Assembly (NCBI GenBank): GCA_030916665.1
Contig: JAUPWC010000121.1
Coordinates: forward strand, 1-16,835
DNA from: Verrucomicrobiota bacterium
GTDB taxonomy: Bacteria > Verrucomicrobiota > Verrucomicrobiia > Opitutales > Opitutaceae
Length of the DNA: 16,835 bases
Direction: 5' to 3'
In this document: one piece after another, positions 14,430 to 16,835 of the stretch
Layout of the letters: every line of letters begins with the position of its first letter
How positions within the stretch are numbered: the stretch's first letter is position 1
Notes under the pieces: model-generated
The model's input: only the letters and a program-made list of their open reading frames with translations
Told to the model about the DNA's origin: nothing
The model's database searches: none
Translations under genes and position numbers: made by a program

Positions 14430-14840
14430 CTACTTTTTCGATCGGCGCGGCGGCGCGGCTTTCTTCCGCTTCTTCGGTTGTGGCGTGACACCCAGCCGTG
14501 CATCTCGGCGGCGGGCCAGCGCGACGAGCTTGGCGGCGACGCTTTCAAAGCTGTCGGCCGCTTCGGGCAGGTAGAGCCACTTGGGCAGGATGGGGTGGGG
14601 CGAGAGCGCGGGGAGCTCGGCCAGCAGGGCGGCGTGGTGCTCGCGCGCCGTGCAGGCCAGCAGACCGCGCCACGGTTCCTCGCCGGCGCAGAAGCAAAGC
14701 ATGAGCTTGCCGTCGAGGTAGGCGGCCTTGGCCCCGAACATCGCACGCAGCACGAAGGTGGCGTCCGTTTCCAGCGGTTCCCACAGCCACGCGTAACGGT
14801 GCGGACGGCGGGCGACGGGGCGTTCGGTCGGTTTAGCCAT
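14430..14840 (-). CDS. Small TfoX N-terminal-like protein
   Basis: A 136-residue protein whose centre, [20 protein letters not shown], resembles the MFGG.gly.dG.mfa core of TfoX N-terminal domains. [20 protein letters not shown] resembles the later part of that fold. TfoX proteins regulate competence in gamma-proteobacteria, but the stand-alone N-terminal domains elsewhere have no settled role, so none is claimed. The last ~20 residues are a Lys/Arg-rich tail ([15 protein letters not shown]). The ATG at 14840 overlaps the stop of the VF530-type gene by eight bases, so translation is probably coupled. No Shine-Dalgarno site is seen. The coding sequence is secure, the family less so. Confidence 0.6.
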   Translation of the reverse strand: MAKPTERPVARRPHRYAWLWEPLETDATFVLRAMFGAKAAYLDGKLMLCFCAGEEPWRGLLACTAREHHAALLAELPALSPHPILPKWLYLPEAADSFESVAAKLVALARRRDARLGVTPQPKKRKKAAPPRRSKK

Positions 14841-15072
14841 GGCGGGTTCGGTGCGCGAGATGGGCCCGGTAGAGGTTTTCGACCTCCTGTCTCGCCCACG
14901 GCGTGCGCCGCAGGAACTTCAGGCTGGAGCCGATGCTGGGGTCGAAGTTGAAACAGCGGATACGCACACGGCGACCGAGTTCCGCCCAACCGTGGGCGGC
15001 GACGAGCTCCGTAAGGATTTTCTCGAGCGTGACGCCGTGCAGCGGGTCCTTGGACGGGTGGGGTGTGCTCAT
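14833..15072 (-). CDS. VF530-family (DUF2132) small DNA-binding-type protein
   Basis: A 79-residue protein that matches the VF530 family along its whole length: [20 protein letters not shown], then [20 protein letters not shown] and [12 protein letters not shown]. The family is described as DNA-binding from the structure of the Vibrio fischeri member; the cellular role is not known. The ATG at 15072 overlaps the TGA of the upstream secreted-protein gene (ATGA, 15069-15072), and the TAA overlaps the start of the TfoX-like gene. The three genes are thus read as one overlapping set. The same frame stays open upstream to 16011, but that part is antisense-frame noise inside the larger gene, so the short form is used. 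Confidence 0.88.
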   Translation of the reverse strand: MSTPHPSKDPLHGVTLEKILTELVAAHGWAELGRRVRIRCFNFDPSIGSSLKFLRRTPWARQEVENLYRAHLAHRTRHG

Positions 15073-16754
15073 CGGTCGCGGAAGCGCAGGCGGGTGACAA
15101 AACTCCAGTCGCCGGCCACGTTTTGGATTTTGATCAACAGGTGGTTTTTGCCGGCCTTGAGGCGGAGCGGCACAATGTCGTCGTCGATGCGGCTGATGCG
15201 GCGCGTCCAACGGTCGTTCACGAGTTCGCCGTTGTGCCAGACCTTGAGTCCGTCGTCGCTGCCGATGCCGAGCCAGGCCTGGGTGTCGGCCGAGACCTCG
15301 ATCTCGGTCCATGCGTAACCGACGCAATATTCCGGCCGTGGGTAGATGCCCTCCTGCAGGTTGACGTAGCCGTTCTGCGACTGGATCGCCTTCCAGGCGT
15401 AGGCCTTGCCGTCCACGGCCTGCGCTTGTCCGTCCACCGGCACGACGCTCGCGGCTCCGGCCTCGCCGAAAAAATCGCTGCTGAAGGCGCTCTCCTGCGA
15501 AGCTCGGGAAACGCGCCGGTCGGAGACCTCGAAGGCGCGCAACACGACCCGTCCGTCGGGACCGATGCTCTCGATCTCGCTGAATTCCTGTTCGTTGACC
15601 GGGATCGGGCCGAGCGTTTTCCAGGCCAGCAGCGGCACCTCGCCGCGGATGCTGCGGTCGAGCCACGCGAGGTCGGCGTCGGCCTGCGGGTTGGCCGGCG
15701 GGACTTCGAGCACGTAATCGTAAGCGGATGCGACGGGCTGGCCGCCGGTCATGGCGGGCAGGAACACGGCGCGTTTGAGCGCGTCGGTGAGCGGCGCGGT
15801 CAGTTTCTCGGGCACGACGGAGCCGGACTGGAGCGTGGCGGCGGTGACCTTGCCCTCGGCGTCGAGTTCGAGCTTCGCGGCGACACGACCGACGCCGCGC
15901 TGGCGCAGGCCGTCGGCACGGAGGGGATTGCCGATCAACTCGGGGCCGGCGTCGGAATGGGCGTAGGCGAGAGCCCGCACCGCCCGTCCGTAATGCGCAC
16001 GGTCGGTCCAAGTCCGGCTGTTGAGCGGGCTGGCGACCCAGACGAGGTCCGAGAGATCGTCGATGAATGTGCGGATGGCGGCGAGGTTGAGAGGGCGGGC
16101 GCCGAGCAGCAGGTCGCCGTCGCGGGTCATCACGACCATGGACGAGCCGTCAGGCGGGGCGCGGCGGGCGAGGGCGGGCATGTCTTTCTGACGCTTGAAA
16201 TCGGTGACCAGCCACGGCGTCCACGACTGGATGGTGACACGCTCGTGCTCCTCCTCGTTGTGCCAGAGTCCGTAGAAGACCGTCGCGGTGAGGCCGGGAT
16301 AGACGCGCTGCAGCCGGTGATGGATCGGCACGATGTTGTTCGAGAGCATCCAAGTGCCCGAGTCGCCGTGGTAACCGTAGATGACGACGAGCAGCTCCGG
16401 CTCGGGCCGGCTGGCGAGGTCGGCCAGGATCATGCGGCGATATTGGTATTCGAGGCGCTTGAGCGAGCCGTTGAGTTCGCGGGTCACGGCGCCCTGCGCC
16501 TCCGTCCAACGCACGGCGCGGGCGGGCCGGCTTGAGAGGGCTTGGTGGAAACGCCGGCAATCCTCGGCCGAGAGCGCGCGCAGGGGCACGCGTTTGAGGA
16601 CAGGGTCAGCGGTGCGGAACAGCGCCAGCGAGCCGAAAAGCGCGGCGGGTTCGCCCTGGAAGCGCGCGCCGTCGGCATCCGGCCAGTCGCTGGTGGCGTG
16701 CAGGCGCGCGCAGACGCCGAGGATCAGCAGGACAAGCAGGGTGCGTGGGGCCAC
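15069..16754 (-). CDS. Secreted multidomain protein: SHD1-like, TonB-C-like and PA14/carbohydrate-binding-like regions
   Basis: 561 residues from a GTG at 16754. That start gives a clean signal peptide, [20 protein letters not shown], cut before TSDWPD; the frame is open to a TTG at 16820, but those 22 residues do not look like a signal sequence. Residues about 23-73 ([29 protein letters not shown]) resemble SHD1 domains common in secreted planctomycete and verrucomicrobial proteins. The middle (about 115-250, [18 protein letters not shown]) may be thioredoxin-like but has no CXXC. About 286-350 ([19 protein letters not shown]) resembles the TonB C-terminal fold. The end (about 468-561, [34 protein letters not shown]) is a PA14 or galactose-binding-like module. 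Overall function is unknown; a periplasmic or surface role is inferred. It is first of three overlapping genes. Confidence 0.75.
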   Translation of the reverse strand: MAPRTLLVLLILGVCARLHATSDWPDADGARFQGEPAALFGSLALFRTADPVLKRVPLRALSAEDCRRFHQALSSRPARAVRWTEAQGAVTRELNGSLKRLEYQYRRMILADLASRPEPELLVVIYGYHGDSGTWMLSNNIVPIHHRLQRVYPGLTATVFYGLWHNEEEHERVTIQSWTPWLVTDFKRQKDMPALARRAPPDGSSMVVMTRDGDLLLGARPLNLAAIRTFIDDLSDLVWVASPLNSRTWTDRAHYGRAVRALAYAHSDAGPELIGNPLRADGLRQRGVGRVAAKLELDAEGKVTAATLQSGSVVPEKLTAPLTDALKRAVFLPAMTGGQPVASAYDYVLEVPPANPQADADLAWLDRSIRGEVPLLAWKTLGPIPVNEQEFSEIESIGPDGRVVLRAFEVSDRRVSRASQESAFSSDFFGEAGAASVVPVDGQAQAVDGKAYAWKAIQSQNGYVNLQEGIYPRPEYCVGYAWTEIEVSADTQAWLGIGSDDGLKVWHNGELVNDRWTRRISRIDDDIVPLRLKAGKNHLLIKIQNVAGDWSFVTRLRFRDR

Positions 16755-16835
16755 GAACTGATTTCGGCATGTTGCGGGCCCGATGTGAAGCCGGTTTCCG
16801 CGCAAAGCGCGCGGTTTCAAATTAGAACTGTCCGG

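Noticed and set aside
14833..16011. 392-codon frame ending with the VF530 sequence, as a fusion protein
   Set aside because: The part before the Met at 15072 is Arg/Ala/Pro-rich out-of-frame noise within the secreted-protein gene; the 79-residue form matches the family length.

Overview
The window is a GC-rich stretch of bacterial chromosome made of housekeeping genes. Gene content and style fit a Verrucomicrobiota bacterium of the Opitutaceae type. The pointers are an ileS / DksA-like / lspA run, an oxygen-dependent hemF-hemE-hemG set, a secreted protein with a C-terminal PA14-like ending, very few Shine-Dalgarno sites, and many word-like intergenic inverted repeats. The lineage is inferred from these traits, not from a marker-gene comparison.

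Layout. 1-5001 is on the plus strand: the 3' end of aconitase (acnA), a STAS-domain protein, a membrane-anchored GAF-SpoIIE phosphatase, trpB and yicC. trpB and yicC overlap by ATGA. 5091-13097 is on the minus strand and, in the direction of transcription, reads hemF, hemE, hemG (three successive late heme steps), then ileS, a DksA/TraR-like protein with a histone-H1-like tail, and lspA. A divergent gap at 13098-13220 separates hemF from a plus-strand Tyr/Ser/Pro-rich lipoprotein. A convergent gap follows. The last block, 14430-16754 on the minus strand, is a tightly overlapping set: a 561-residue secreted multidomain protein, a VF530-family small protein and a TfoX-like small protein.

How they work together. 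STAS protein and phosphatase look like the antagonist and phosphatase halves of a partner-switching circuit whose kinase is not in the window. The hem genes carry uroporphyrinogen III to protoporphyrin IX, and the HemF and HemY-type enzymes need oxygen, which suggests aerobic growth. LspA matures lipoproteins such as the one at 13221.

The most unusual signal is not a gene. Eight intergenic gaps each hold an imperfect inverted repeat whose arms are built from short, repeated, slightly varied words. The words differ from gap to gap, except that 561-644 and 5017-5099 share one. All eight lie 3' of at least one gene. The only divergent gap has none. None ends in a T-run like a classical intrinsic terminator. 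Several abut or enter coding ends (lspA, hemF) or stop a few bases before a start codon that lacks a Shine-Dalgarno site (STAS gene, hemE). No rRNA, tRNA, CRISPR array, transposase or phage gene was seen.
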